Source: Ruixingdingia sedimenti
Lineage (GTDB): Bacteria; Pseudomonadota; Alphaproteobacteria; Rhodobacterales; Rhodobacteraceae
DNA: 64,000 nt
Reading direction: 5' to 3'
Assembly (NCBI RefSeq): GCF_031432425.1
Contig: NZ_JAVKPH010000005.1
Location: 62,001 to 126,000, forward strand
This document shows positions 43,301-58,300 of this stretch, in pieces. Both the position numbers and the translations under genes were made by a program. Positions within the stretch are counted from its first letter, which is position 1. Each line of letters begins with the position of its first letter. The notes beneath the pieces are model-generated. The model saw nothing but the letters and a program-made list of their open reading frames with translations, ran no database searches and had not been told where the DNA came from.

Positions 43301-46300
43301 CCGCGTGAGTTGCGATTCAGTGTCCATTGCGATACCTTCTGCCTGTCGGGCCCCGATTGCCTTGACGCAGATCAAACCCGTCAAGCCAGGATCATCTCCC
43401 CGTGAAGGACGCAGGCCCGATAGACCACCAGAACTGCGGCGAATGCCCGATCCGGCATCGCGCGGTCTGCGCCCGTTGCGAAACCGACGAACTCGCACAG
43501 CTGGAACGGATCAAGTACTACCGCAGCTTTGAGGCCGGGCAGACGGTCGTCTGGTCCGGCGACCGGATGGATTTCGTGGCCTCGGTCGTCTCGGGCATCG
43601 CCACGCTGACCCAGACGCTCGAAGACGGGCGGCGCCAGATGGTCGGCCTGCTGTTGCCGTCGGATTTCGTCGGCCGGCCGGGGCGGGAAATCGCGGCCTA
43701 TGACGTGACCGCGACGACCGATCTGGTGATGTGCTGCTTCCGCAAGAAGCCGTTCGAGGAAATGATGCTGCGCACCCCGCACATCAGCCAGCGGCTGCTG
43801 GAAATGACGCTGGACGAGCTTGACGCCGCGCGGGAATGGATGCTGCTTCTGGGTCGCAAGACCGCGCGCGAGAAGATCGCGAGCCTTCTGGCCATCGTCG
43901 CCCGGCGCGACGCCACGCTGAAACTGCGCGGGGTCGCGGGGCCGCTGGAATTCGAACTGCCCCTGACGCGCGAGGCGATGGCCGATTACCTGGGCCTGAC
44001 GCTGGAAACCGTCAGCCGCCAGATTTCCGCCCTGCGGCGGGACTCGGTGATCTCGCTGGAAGGCAAGCGGCGCGTGAGCGTGCCCGATTTCGGCCGCCTG
44101 CTGGAAGAGGCCGGCGACGACAGCGATGGCGGCTATCTGAACTGATCCTTCCGGCGGTTGCGCGAGTGGTCAGGGCAGCGCCGGGGGCCAGCCCCCGGAC
44201 CCCCGGGATATTTATGGACAGAAAGTGAAGGAGGGAGGTCCACAAGACCCGGCCTTCCTCACTTTCTGTCCATAAATATCCCCGCCGGAGGCTCCTGTCC
44301 TCTCCTCCCCGCGTTGCCGGCTGGCGGGGAGGGCAAAAGGGGGCAGGGGGGCGGGAACGCCCCCCTTTTTTCGTCAGTGCGCCAGCAGCACCGGCACTTC
44401 GGTGATTTCCAGCATGTTGCGCGTCGCGCCGCCCAGGATCGCCTCGCGGAAACGGGAATGGCCGTAGGCGCCCATCACCAGCATGTCGGCGTTCTGGTCG
44501 CGGACGTGGCGGGCGAGGATGTCCGAAATGCGCGACATGGTGCGCGCGAGGACCGACACCTCGCTGCTGACGCCCTGGCGGGCCAGCCACTGGCTGAGCA
44601 TCCCGCCGGGGTCGGACCGTTCGGGGCCATGCGCGGGCGGGTCGATGATGGCGATGTTGACGCTGGTTGCCTTTTTCAGCATCGGCAGCGCGCGGCGGAT
44701 CGCCACCAGCGCCTCGGACGACTGGTTCCAGGCCACCACCACCCGGCGCGGGGGGGCAGAGATGTCGGCGCCCTCGGGCACCACCAGCACCGGGGCCTGG
44801 CCGTCGAACAGCGCGGCTTCCAGCGCGGCCTCTTCCTCGGGGCCGCGGGCCTCGCCATAGGGTTTGGGCAGGACCACCAGATCCGCGAATCGCGACGCCT
44901 GCGCCACCAGGGGCCCGAGCCCGCCAAGCTGCGCCACCGCGCTGTCGACGCCCCACCGGATGTCCTCGCGCCCCAGCCGGTCGCGGGAAAGTTGTTCCAG
45001 CGCCGCCGCCTGGGCCTGTGCGGCCTCCATCGACTGCTGATAGATCACCGCGCTGGCGCCGGGGTAGAAATAGCCGATCTGCGTGCGGTCGACGCCGAGC
45101 GTCAGCACGTCGAGATGTGCATCCTCGCGCCGGGCCAGCGCCACGGCGGCCTCGAGCGCGCCGGCCCGCACCGCGGCGGGGGCGTCCTGATCGGCGGTCA
45201 GGATGGTGAGAAGGGTCTTGTAAGCCATTGGATCGCCTCCCGGTCGAATGTGGACTCAGTCTGCCGCCCGAGATTGACCCGTGCATTGACCTTGATCAAG
45301 GACCGATCGCGCACGGGAAGGCGAAAGCTTGACATGGATCAAGGCGGCTTTGCGCGCGCGCGCTAAGGGATGAGCCTGTCGAATAGCGCCCGGGCGGCAC
45401 CGCCGGACCGGGCAAGACGAAGGGACGCACAATGTGGGATTACGTTAAACTTGTTGCGCTCGGCCTGATCGCGCTGCTTGCGGCGATCGCGGCCAACTAT
45501 GCGCACGACGATCTCGCCTATCAGGTCAACGCGATCACCGTCATGCTCGTCGCCGGCGGCCTGTTCCTCTGGACGCTGCGGCGTACGGGCGAGCCCGGCA
45601 CCCCCATCCTCCAGACCGAATATGCGGATGGTGTGGTGCGGGCGGGTGTGATCGCCACCGCCTTCTGGGGGGTGGTCGGCTTTCTGGTCGGGGTTTTCAT
45701 CGCCTTTCAGCTGGCATTTCCGGTACTGAATTTCGAATGGGCGCAGCCCTACATGAACTTCGGCCGCCTGCGGCCGCTGCATACCTCTGCGGTGATCTTC
45801 GCCTTCGGCGGCAACGGGCTGATCGCGACCTCGTTCTATGTCGTGCAGCGGACCTCGGCCGCGCGGCTGTGGGGGGGCAACGCGGGCTGGTTCGTGTTCT
45901 GGGGCTACAACCTGTTCATCGTCCTGGCGGCGACGGGCTATGTTCTGGGCGCCACCCAGTCCAAGGAATATGCCGAGCCGGAATGGTACGTCGACTGGTG
46001 GCTGACCATCGTCTGGCTGGTCTATCTCGCGGTGTTCCTGGGCACGATCATCAAGCGCAAGGAGCCGCATATCTATGTGGCCAACTGGTTCTACCTGTCC
46101 TTCATCGTGACCATCGCGATGCTGCATGTGATCAACAACCTGTCCATGCCGGTGTCGGTCTTCGGGTCGAAATCGGTGCAGGTGTTCGCGGGCGTGCAGG
46201 ATGCGATGGTGCAGTGGTGGTACGGCCACAACGCGGTGGGCTTCTTCCTGACCGCGGGCTTCCTGGGCATGATGTATTACTTCGTCCCGAAACAGGCCGA

Positions 46301-49300
46301 ACGCCCGGTCTACAGCTACAAGCTGTCGATCATCCACTTCTGGGCGCTGATCTTCCTTTATATCTGGGCGGGTCCGCACCACCTGCACTATACCGCGCTG
46401 CCGCAATGGGCGGCGACGCTGGGCATGGTGATGTCGGTCATCCTGTGGATGCCGTCCTGGGGCGGCATGATCAACGGGCTGATGACGCTTTCGGGCGCCT
46501 GGGACAAGCTGCGCACCGACCCGATCATCCGCATGATGGTGGTGGCCATCGGTTTCTACGGCATGTCCACCTTCGAAGGCCCGATGATGTCGATCAAGGC
46601 CGTGAACTCGCTCAGCCACTACACCGACTGGACCATCGGCCATGTGCATTCCGGCGCGCTCGGCTGGAACGGCATGATCACCTTCGGCGCGCTCTACTAT
46701 CTGACGCCGAAACTGTGGAACCGCGAGCGGCTCTATTCGCTGCGGCTGGTGGAATGGCACTTCTGGCTCGCCACCATCGGGATCGTTCTCTATGCGGCCT
46801 CGATGTGGGTCACGGGCATCATGGAAGGGCTGATGTGGCGCGAGGTGGATGCCAACGGCTTCCTCGTCAACGCCTTCGCCGACACCGTTTCCGCGAAGTT
46901 CCCGATGTATGTGGTGCGCGCGCTGGGCGGGACGCTGTTCCTGCTGGGCGGGATCATCATGTCCTACAACCTGTGGATGACCGTCCGCGCGCAGCCTGCC
47001 AAGGCGACGACGCATTCGGTCGTCCCCGCTGAATGAGACCGGAGACAGCCAATGGCCTTTCTTGACAAGCACAAGAAGATCGAGACGAATGCCACGCTGC
47101 TGCTGGTGCTCAGCTTTCTGGTCGTGACCATCGGCGGGATCGTCGAGATCGTGCCCCTGTTCTACCTTCAGAACACCATCGAGAAGGTGGAGGGTGTGCG
47201 GCCCTACAGCCCGCTCGAACTGGCGGGGCGCGACATCTACGTCCGCGAGGGCTGCTATGTCTGCCACAGCCAGATGATCCGCCCGATGCGCGACGAGGTG
47301 GAACGCTATGGCAACTACAGCCTGGCGGCCGAATCGATGTACGACCACCCGTTCCAGTGGGGGTCCAAGCGCACGGGCCCGGATCTGGCACGTGTGGGCG
47401 GGCGCTATTCGGACGAATGGCATGTGGACCACCTGAAGGATCCGCAATCCGTGGTGCCGGAATCGGTGATGCCGAAATACGCGTTCCTGGCGCGGACCCC
47501 GCTGGACGGCCGTTATATCGGCGACCTGCTGCGCACCCACCGCATGGTCGGCGTGCCCTATACCGACGACATGCTGGACAACGCCGTGGCCGACTTCAAG
47601 GCCCAGGCCGACCCGGATGCCGATTGGGACGGGCTTCTGGAACGCTATCCGGGGGCGCAGACGCGCAACTTCGACGGCCAGCCGCAGCTGACCGAGATGG
47701 ATGCGATCATCGCCTATATGCAGGTGCTGGGCACGATGGTGGATTTCTCCACCTACACCCCGGACAAGAGCCGGTAAGGGGGCGCGGATGGAACTCTATA
47801 CACTGCTGCGCCATTTCGCCGACAGCTGGGCGATGCTGGCACTGCTGCTGGTGTTCCTGGGGGTGGTCGTCTGGGCCTTCCGCCCGGGCAGCCGCCGCAC
47901 CCATGACGACGCCGCGAATGCGATCTTCCGCAATGACGACCGCCCGGCGCGCGACAGCGACGCGCCGGCGACCGGAGCCAGCATGAAGGAGGCGTGGAAA
48001 TGAGCGCCAAGCAGACCAACCGCAAGCCCGGCGAGGTGGAAACGACCGGCCACACCTGGGACGGGATCGAGGAACTGAACAACCCGCTTCCGCGCTGGTG
48101 GCTCTGGGTCTTCTACCTGACCATCCTGTGGGGGATCGGCTACACGATCGCCTATCCCGCCTGGCCGCTGGTGACGCGCGCGACCGAGGGGGCGCTGGGC
48201 TATTCGGTGCGCGAGGAGGTGGCGAACGAGATCCAGCGGTTCAACGACATGAACGCGCCGATCCGCGCCCGGCTGGAAGCGGCGGACCTGACCGAGATCA
48301 CCGCCGATCCCGAACTGCGCCAGTTCGCGACCCAGGCGGGCGCGGCGGTGTTCCGTACCTGGTGCGCGCAGTGCCATGGTTCGGGCGCGGCGGGGGTGCA
48401 GGCGTCGGGCTATCCGAACCTGCTGGACGACGACTGGCTCTGGGGCGGCGATATCGAATCGATCCACGCCACCGTCACCCACGGCATCCGCAACACTACC
48501 GACGACGACGCGCGCTATTCCCAGATGCCGGCCTTCGGCGACATGCTGGAAAAAGCGGAAATCGACCAGGTGGTGCAGCATGTGCTGGCGCTGTCGGGGC
48601 AGGCGCATGACGCCACGCTCGCCACGGCGGGGGAAACGGTCTTTGCCGACAACTGCGCCTCCTGCCATGCCGAGGACGGCACCGGCGACCGCGCGCAGGG
48701 CGCGCCGAACCTGACCGATGCCATCTGGCTGTACGGCGGCGACGCCGCGGCGCTGACCGCGACCGTGACCAATTCCCGTTTCGGCGTGATGCCGAACTGG
48801 AACACCCGCCTGTCCGAGGCCGACATCCGGTCCGTCTCGGTCTATGTCCACGGGCTCGGCGGCGGCGAATGATGCCGGCCTGAGCCAGAAATTCCCCGGG
48901 GGCGACTCCGGGGAAAGCGCCGGCGCCCCTTCCGGTTCGCGCGTTTCCGGGGTGCCGGCGTACCCAAATTCCCGCAGGACGCGTTGCCGCAGGGACGTGA
49001 TGCCACACAGAGGCCGCCCGCAGAAACATATATGTTGGATCAGGTTTTTTCCGACGCAGGTCAAGGTGTTCCCGCCTGACGCGCCCCTTCCAACAGCCCA
49101 CCAGCCGGAGTCGTGACGTGAATTCCGAAGCCTCCCCGCCAGACAGCCTTTATGCCGCGCGCGAACCGATCTTCCCCCGCCGCGTGAAGGGCGCCTTCCG
49201 CACGCTCAAATGGTGGATCATGGGGGTGACGCTGGGCATCTACTACCTGACGCCCTGGATCCGCTGGGACCGCGGGCCGAACCTGCCCGATCAGGCGGTG

Positions 49301-52300
49301 CTGGTGGATCTTGCGCATCGCCGCTTCTTCTTCTTCATGGTCGAGATCTGGCCGCACGAATTCTATTTCGTCGCGGGCCTGCTGATCATGGCGGGCCTCG
49401 GCCTTTTCCTCTTCACCTCGGCGCTGGGGCGGGTCTGGTGCGGCTATGCCTGCCCGCAGACGGTGTGGACGGACCTGTTCATCCTCGTCGAACGCTGGAT
49501 AGAGGGCGACCGCAACGCCCGCCTGCGCCTGCACCGGCAGAAATGGAACGGCGAAAAGATCCGCAAGCGGCTGGTCAAATGGGCGGTCTGGCTGCTGATC
49601 GGGCTGGCGACCGGCGGGGCCTGGGTGTTCTATTTCACCGATGCGCCGACGCTCGCCCGCGATCTGGTGGCGCTCGACGCCCATCCGGTCGCCTATCTGA
49701 CGATGGCCTTTCTGACCGCCACCACCTTCGCCTTCGGCGGCTTCGCGCGCGAACAGATCTGCATCTATGCCTGCCCCTGGCCGCGGATCCAGGCGGCGAT
49801 GATGGATGCCGACACGATCACCATCGCCTATCGCGAATGGCGGGGCGAACCGCGCGGCAAGCTGAAGAAGGGCGCGGCGGCGCCCGATGCCGTGCAGGGC
49901 GACTGCATCGACTGCATGGCCTGCGTGAACGTCTGCCCGATGGGGATCGACATCCGCAACGGCCAGCAGATGGCCTGCATCACCTGCGGGCTGTGCATCG
50001 ACGCCTGCAACGACATCATGGACAAGATCGGCAAGCCGCGCGGGCTGATCGACTATCTGGCGCTGACGGACGAAACCGCCGAACGCGCGGGCAAGCCGCC
50101 GAAATCGGTGTGGAAACATGTATTCCGGCCGCGGACCGTGGTCTATACCGTGCTTTGGGGCGGGATCGGCATCGGGCTGATCGTGGCGCTGTTCCTGCGC
50201 ACGGCGATCGACGTGAACATCACCCCGGTGCGCAACCCGCTTTATGTCACGCTGTCCGACGGGTCCATCCGCAACACCTATGACATGCGGCTGCGCAACA
50301 AGCACGGCGAGGCCCGCGATTTCCACCTGTCGGTGGCGGGCGACGGCGATCTGCACCTGTCGCTGGAAGGGGCAGAGGCGCTGCATGTCTCGGTTCCCGC
50401 GAACGAGACGCTGACGCAGCGCGTCTACCTGACCGCGCCCGCCGGATCCGCCGCGGCGCAGGAACACCGGTCGGGCCTGACGCTGTGGATCGAGGATCCG
50501 GTGTCGAACGACCGGGTGAGACAGGACACCATCTTCAACGGAAAGGGGAACTGACATGGCCGAGATCACGGGGCGCAAGGTCTTCTTCTTCACCGCCGGG
50601 GCCTTCGGCGTCATCATCGCGGTGAACCTTGTGCTGGCCACGCAGGCGGTGCGCACCTTCCCGGGGCTGGAGGTGAAGAATTCCTACATCGCCAGCCAGA
50701 CCTTCGACGCCGAACGCGCGGCGCAAGAGGCGCTGGGCTGGCAGCTGGACTATGGCTATGATGCCGGCGCCAGGGAATTGCGGCTGTCGTTCACCGAGGC
50801 CGGAACCGGCCATCCCGCCGAGGTGGCCGACATGTCGGTTCTGGTCGGCCGCGCGACCGAGGCGCGCGACGACCAGACCCCGCAGTTCGTGCGCGAGGCG
50901 GGGGCCTTCGTTGCGCCGCTGACGCTCGGCCCCGGCAAATGGCTGCTGCGGGTCGAGGCGCGGGCCGCCGACGGGACGCGGTTCCACCAGCGGCTCGACC
51001 TCTTCGTGAAGGGCTGATGCGATGACCAGCGCCGCCGACCTGCCGCCCCCCCGTGCGATGCCCGCCGCCTGCCCGGCCTGCGTCGTCGCGCCCTCTGCCG
51101 AACGGCTGGCGCAACTGGCGGCGCCGCAGGCCGCGCGGCTGATGCTGTCGTTGCCCACGGCGCATTGCGCGGCCTGCATTTCCACGGTGGAAACGGGGTT
51201 GCAGCGGCTGCCCGGCGTGCATTCGGCGCGGGTGAACCTGACGCTCAAGCGCGTTCTGGTGGAGGCGGACGCAGAGATGACGGCGCAGGACCTGATCCCC
51301 GCGCTGGCCCGGCTGGGGTATGAGGCGCATGAGCTGGACGCGGGCGTGCTGTCCGTCACCGATGGCGACCGGCAGGGACGCGACCTGCTGATGCGGCTGG
51401 GCGTCGCCGGTTTCGCGATGATGAACGTCATGCTGCTGTCCGTCGCCGTCTGGTCGGGGGCGGAGGATGCGACGCGCGACCTGTTCCACTGGATTTCCGG
51501 CGCCATCGCGCTGCCCACGGTGGCCTTTGCGGGCCAGCCGTTCTTCAAATCCGCCTGGGCGGCGCTGAAGGCCGGGCGGCTGGGGATGGATTTCCCGATC
51601 TCGCTGGCGCTCGTGCTGGCGTCGTCGATTTCGGTCTACGAGACGTGGCATTCCGGCCATCACGCCTATTTCGACGCCGCGGTGATGCTGACCTTCTTTC
51701 TGCTGGGGGGGCGGTATCTGGACCACCGTACCCGCGCTGTGGCGCGATCCGCGGCGCAGGAACTGGCCGCGCTGGAGGTGCCGCGCGCCATCCGGCTGTC
51801 GGAGGGGGCAGAGGTCACGGTGCCGGTGGCGGAACTGGCGGTGGGCGATCTGGTTCTGGTGCGCCCCGGCGGGCGGGTGCCGGTGGACGGCGTGGTGACG
51901 GCCGGCACGTCGGAAATCGACCGCAGCCTGCTGACCGGCGAAAGCCTGCCCGCCTTTGCCGGCCCCGAAACCCCGGTCAGCGCGGGCGAGGTCAACCTGA
52001 CCGGCCCGCTGACGGTGCGGGTGACGGCGGCGGGCAAGGACACGTCGCTGCACCGCATGGCCGATCTGGTCGCCATCGCGGAAAGCGCGCGCACGCGGTA
52101 TACCAGTCTGGCCGACCGGGCGGCGCGGGCCTATTCGCCGCTGGTCCATATCCTGTCCTTTTCGGCCTTCGGCTGGTGGATGTGGCAGACGGGCGGCGAT
52201 GTGCGCCATGCGATCAACATTTCCGCCGCGGTGCTGATCATCACCTGCCCCTGCGCCTTGGGCCTTGCGGTGCCGGCGGTGGTCACGGCGGCCTCGGGGC

Positions 52301-55300
52301 GGCTTTTCCGCAAGGGGCTGCTGATCAAGTCCGGCACGGCGCTGGAACGGCTGGCAGAGGTCGACACGGTGGTTTTCGACAAGACCGGCACGCTGACCAT
52401 GGGCACGCCCGCGCCGGTGAATCTGGACGACCACCCGCGCGCCGATCTGGAACTGGCGGCGGCGCTGGCGGGGGCGTCGTCGCACCCCCTGGCGCTGGCG
52501 CTGGCGCGGGCCTGTGCGGATGCGGGCATCCGCCCTGCGGGGGGGGAGGATCTGCACGAGGTTCCGGGCTATGGCGTCGAGGGCCGCTGGCAGGGCCGCC
52601 GCGTGCGGTTGGGCCGTGCGGGCTGGGTGGGCGCCGATCCGCTGGCGGTGACGGCGACCTGGCTGCACCGGGGCGACGACGCGCCCGCCCGCGCCTTCAC
52701 CTTTGCCGACAGCCTGCGGCCGGGGGCAGAGGCGGCGGTGGCGGGGCTGCGCGCGCAGGGCAAGCGGGTCTGGCTGATTTCCGGCGACGCACCCGGCGCG
52801 GTGCGGGATCTGGCCGAACGGCTGGGCATCGACGACTGGCAGGCAGAGGCTTTGCCGCAGGAAAAGGCCGCCAAGGTTGCCGCTTTCGCGGCCGAGGGGC
52901 GCAAGGTGCTGATGGTGGGCGACGGGCTCAACGACACGGCGGCGCTTGCGGCGGCGCATGTGTCGGTCTCGCCGGCCTCGGCGCTGGATGCGGCGCGGGT
53001 GGCGTCGGACATCGTGTTGCTGGGCCGCGACATCGCGCCGGTGGCCGATGCCGCGCGCATCGCCGGGCAGGCGACCCGGCGGATCAAGGAAAACTTCGCC
53101 ATATCGGGCCTTTATAACGTGGTCGCGGTGCCGATCGCGCTGGTCGGGCTGGCGACGCCGCTCTGGGCCGCGCTGGCGATGTCGCTGTCGTCCATCACCG
53201 TGTCGCTGAACGCGCTGCGGCTGAAATAGGGGGAAAGATGGAAATCCTCGGTATCCTCATTCCGGTGTCGCTGTTTCTGGGCGGGCTCGGCCTGCTGGCC
53301 TTCTTCTGGTCGCTGAAGAACCGCCAGTACGAAGATCCCCGCGGCGACGCCGAACGCATCCTGACCAGCGATTGGGACGACGCCCCGAAACCTTGAGCGC
53401 CTAGGCCCTGACGCCTTTGGCCTTGCCCTCGGGCAGGGCAGCGCCTAAGCGGGTTGCCATGCGGATTCTGTTTCTTGGCGATGTGGTGGGCCGTGCGGGC
53501 CGGCAGGCGGTGGCGGAACGGCTGCCGGGGATGCGCGCGGACTGGGGGCTCGATTTCGTCGTGGTCAACGGCGAAAACGCCTCCAGCGGCGCGGGCCTGA
53601 CTGCGGCGCATGCCAAGGCGCTGCTGGCCGCGGGGGCGGATTGCCTGACCTTGGGCGATCATGCCTTCGATCAGCGCGACATGCTGGCCTTCATCGAACA
53701 GGAACCCCGCATCCTGCGCCCGCTGAACTATGCCAAGGCGGCGCCGGGCAAGGGGGCGCGGCTGTTCACCGCGACGCAGGGGCGCAAGGTGCTGGTGGCG
53801 CAGGCGCTTGGCCAGGTGTTCATGAAGCGGCCCTTCGACGACCCGTTTTCCGCCGTGGCGGCGGTGTTGCAGGCGCATCCTCTCGGCGGGCTGGCGCAGG
53901 CCACCCTCATCGACATGCATTGCGAGGCGACGTCGGAAAAGATGGCGATGGGCCATTGGTGCGACGGGCGGGCGAGCCTTGTGGTCGGCACCCATACCCA
54001 TGTGCCGACCGCCGATGCGATGATCCTGCCCGCCGGCACCGCCTATCAGACCGATGCCGGGATGTGCGGCGACTACAATTCCGTCATCGGCATGGACAAG
54101 GCCGAACCCATGCGCCGCTTCATCACCCAGATGCCCTCCGGCCGGTTCGAGCCCGCGGGCGGCCCCGCCACGCTGTCGGGGGTCTATGTGGAAACCGACG
54201 ACCGCACCGGCAAGGCCACCCGGGTGCGCATGATCCGCGTCGGCGGGCGGCTGGAACCGTCGCTGCCCTGACCCCCGGGGCGAGCCTTGCTTGATTTGGC
54301 GCAAATCTCTGCTAGGAAAGTCGAGATTATCCTCCGCAGGGCCCCATGATTGGAATTGAATTCTCGCAGACCACGCAGGCGATCCTGGCCCTGGTGATTC
54401 TCTTCGGCATGTTCGCGCTGTTCCTGCGCGAAACCTATCCCGTCGAGGTCGTGGCCATCGCGGGCGTCGCGGTGATGCTGGTGCTGGGGATCCTGCCCGT
54501 GAACCAGGCCATCGACGCGTTGTCGAATTCTGCCCCCTGGACCATCGCGCTGATGTTCATGATCATGGGCGGGCTGGTGCGGACGGGCGCGGTAGAGATG
54601 CTGGTCGGCATCGTCAGCCGGCATGTGGACGATCACCCGAAGCTGACGGTGATCGGGCTGTTCGGCTTCGTCGCCGCGGTATCGCCCTTCATGAACAACA
54701 CGCCGCTGGTGGCGGTGATGATCCCGGTGGTGATCCAGCTGGCGGTGCGCCTCGGCACCGCGCCGTCCAAGATGCTGATCCCGCTCAGCTATATGACGGT
54801 CATGGGCGGGATGATCACGCTGATCGGCACCTCGACCAGCATCCTTGTCGATGGCGTCGCCCGCAAGAGCGGGATGGCCCCCTTCGGCATCTTCGAGATC
54901 GCCCCCCTCGGCATCGTGATGACGGTCGTGGGCGGGCTGTTCCTTGCGCTGATGGCGCGCAAGCTGCTGCCGGAACGGCAGTCGATGGGCACGTTGCTGG
55001 CCGACCGGCGCAAGATGAAATACTTCACCGAACTCGCGGTGCCCGAAGGCTCGGTGCTGATCGGGCAGAAGGTGCTCGACATCGACCTGTTCAAGCCCGA
55101 CGGCGTGCGGGTGATCGACGTGCTGCGGGGCGACGCCTCGCTGCGCCGCGATCTGGCGGCGGTGGAACTGGAGGCCGGCGACCGCGTGGTGCTGCGCACC
55201 GAGATGACGGAACTTCTGGGCCTGAAGGGCCGCAAGGAACTGGTGCTGGTGGACAAGCTGTCCTCGGTGCGCACGGAAACGGTCGAGGTTCTCATCACGC

Positions 55301-58300
55301 CGGGCTGCCGCATCACCGGCCAGCGGTTGGGGGCCCTGCGCCTGCGCCGGCGCTATGGCGTCTATGTTCTGGCCGCCCACCGGCGCAGCCAGAACATCGG
55401 CCGGCAGCTGGACGATCTGGTGGTGCAGGTGGGCGACACGCTGCTGCTGGAAGGCGCGATAGAGGACATCCAGCGGCTGGCCGCCGACATGGATCTGGTC
55501 GATTTCAGCCGCCCCACCATCCGCGCCTTCCGCCGCCACAAGGCCCCCATCGCCATCGCCGCGCTGGCCATGGTGGTGATCCTGTCGGCCGTCGATGTGG
55601 CGCCGATCCTTGCGCTGGCGGCGGTGGGGGTGGCGCTGATCCTCGTCACCCGCTGCGTGGACCCCGACGAGGCGCTGTCCTTCGTGGACGGGCGGCTGCT
55701 GGCGATGATCTTTGCCATGGTCGCGGTGGGCGCGGGGCTGGAACATTCCGGCGCGGTGGTGATGATCGTGAACTGGATGGAGCCCTTCCTGCGCACGCTG
55801 CCGCCGATGCTGCTGATCTTCTTCGTCTATCTTCTGGGGTTGATCCTGACGGAATTCCTGTCGAACAACGCCGTGGCGGTGCTGTACACCCCGGTCGCGA
55901 TCGCGCTGGCGCAGGAACTCGGCTACGATCCGCGGCCCTTCGTGGTGGCGGTGATGTTCTCGGCCACGCTCGCCTTCGCCACGCCGATCGGCTATCAGAC
56001 CAACATGATGGTCTACGGTCCCGGCGGCTACAAGTTCTCGGATTACATGCGGGTGGGGATTCCGCTGAACATCCTCACCTGTATTCTGGCAACGCTGCTG
56101 ATCCCGGTGTTCTGGCCGCTGTAGAAGGGAAACCCCATGCGCCCCGCCATGTTCCTGCCCCTGACCGCGCTTCTGGCCGCCTGTGCGGGCGGTGCGGTGG
56201 CCCGGCCGCAGCCGATTGCGGCAGAGGTCATCCGCGCCGTGCTGGTGGTGCACATGTCCGACGGCGGGCGCTGCGTGGCGCTGAACCCGGTGGCAGAGGG
56301 TGCGGGACGGTTCGGCAACTGCCCCGACCTGTCGTGGCGGCTGACCGCGGATCCGCAGGTCAACCCGCTGCGCCGGGTGATCGAGGAGGGTCTGGGCCTT
56401 CTGGGCGCGCGGGACGTGTTGCAGCCGATGGGGCTGATCGAGGTCGCGGATGCGGCGGGCCGGGTGACAAGCTTCGTCTCGCCGCCCCCCGACCGAGGAC
56501 GCTAAGCGGCAGGGTTGCGGCCCGCCCGGCGCGTGCCTTATAGAAACCCCGTTCAGATCCACCGGGGGAAACCATGGCCGGCCATTCCAAATGGGCCAAC
56601 ATCCAGCACCGCAAGGGCAAGCAGGATGCGGCGCGTTCCAAGATGTTCTCGAAGCTGTCGAAGGAAATCACCGTCGCGGCAAAGATGGGCGACCCCGACC
56701 CCGACAAGAACCCGCGCCTGCGGCTGGCCGTCAAGGCCGCCAAGGCGCAGTCCATGCCCAAGGACGTGATCGACCGCGCGATCAAGAAATCGCAGGCCGG
56801 GGATGCGGCGGACTATACCGAAATCCGGTACGAGGGTTACGGCCCCAACGGCATCGCCGTGATCGTCGAGGCGATGACCGACAACATCAACCGCACAGCG
56901 TCGAACGTGCGCAGCTATTTCGCCAAGAACGGCGGCAACCTGGGCGCGACCGGCTCGGTCAGCTTCATGTTCGACCGGGTGGGCGAGATCACCTATCCCG
57001 CCGCTGCCGGGGATGCCGACACGGTGATGATGGCGGCGCTGGAGGCCGGCGCGGACGACGTGGATTCGGACGCGGACGGCCACTGGATCTACTGCGCGAT
57101 GGAAAGCCTGTCCGAGGTGTCCGAGGCGCTGGAAAAGGCCCTGGGCGAATCGACCGAATCGAAGCTGATCTGGCGGCCGCAGAACCGCACCAACGTCGAT
57201 CTGGAAACCGCGCAGAAGCTGATGAAGCTGATCGACACGCTGGAAGACGACGACGACGTGCAGACGGTCACGGCGAATTTCGACGTGCCCGAGGACGTGG
57301 CGGCGAAACTTTGATCCGCCCATGACCGCCGCGGCACTGTCGGGGTTTCTGACCGGGCTTGGCCTGATCGCCGCCATCGGGGCGCAGAACGCCTTCGTGC
57401 TGCGGCAGGGGTTGCGGCGCGAACATGTGCTGGCGGTGGTCGCGGTCTGTGCGCTGTCGGATGCGGCGCTGATCGCCGCCGGGGTGGCGGGGGTGGGCGC
57501 CGCCGTCACGCGCCTGCCCTGGCTGGCAGAGGCGATGCGGTGGGCCGGCGCCGCCTTCCTGTTCGCCTATGGCGCGATGCGGTTCCGCGCGGCGCTGCGC
57601 GGGGGGCTGGCGCTGATGCCCGCGCCGGGCGACGGGCAGGGCCTGGGGCGGACCATCGCCATGTGCCTGCTGTTCACCTGGGCCAACCCGCATGTCTATC
57701 TGGATACGCTGCTGCTGATCGGGGCGGTGTCGGTGCAGCATGCGCCGCACCAGACCGCCTTCGGGATCGGGGCGGGCGTGGCCTCGGTCGTGTTCTTTTC
57801 CGCGCTCGGTTTCGGGGCGCGGCTGCTGGCGCCGGTCTTTGCCCGCCCCCGCGCCTGGGTGGTGCTGGAACTGCTGGTGGGCCTGCTGATGTGGGCGCTG
57901 GCGGCGGGGCTGGCGTTCGGCTGACCCTGCCGAAGGGGGCTTGCCGCCGCGCGGGGGATCGTCTTTGGTGGCCCCATGACCGAGACCCCCGCCCCCATCA
58001 CACAGAACCGGCCGCTGGAAGGCGTGCTCTGGATGCTGGCCGCGGGGCTGACCTTCGTGGCCGTGAACGGCACCGTGCGCTGGCTGGGGACCGACCTGCC
58101 GGCGGCGCAATCGGCCTTTCTGCGCTTTGCCTTCGGCGTCGTCATCCTGCTGCCGACGCTGGCGGGCGTCCTGCGTGCGGGCGTGCCGCGCGGGGCCTGG
58201 CCGCTGGTGGCGGGGCGCGGGGCCATCCATACGGTGGCGGTGATCTGCTGGTTCTATGCGATGGCGCGCCTGCCGGTGGCAGAGGTGACGGCGATCGGCT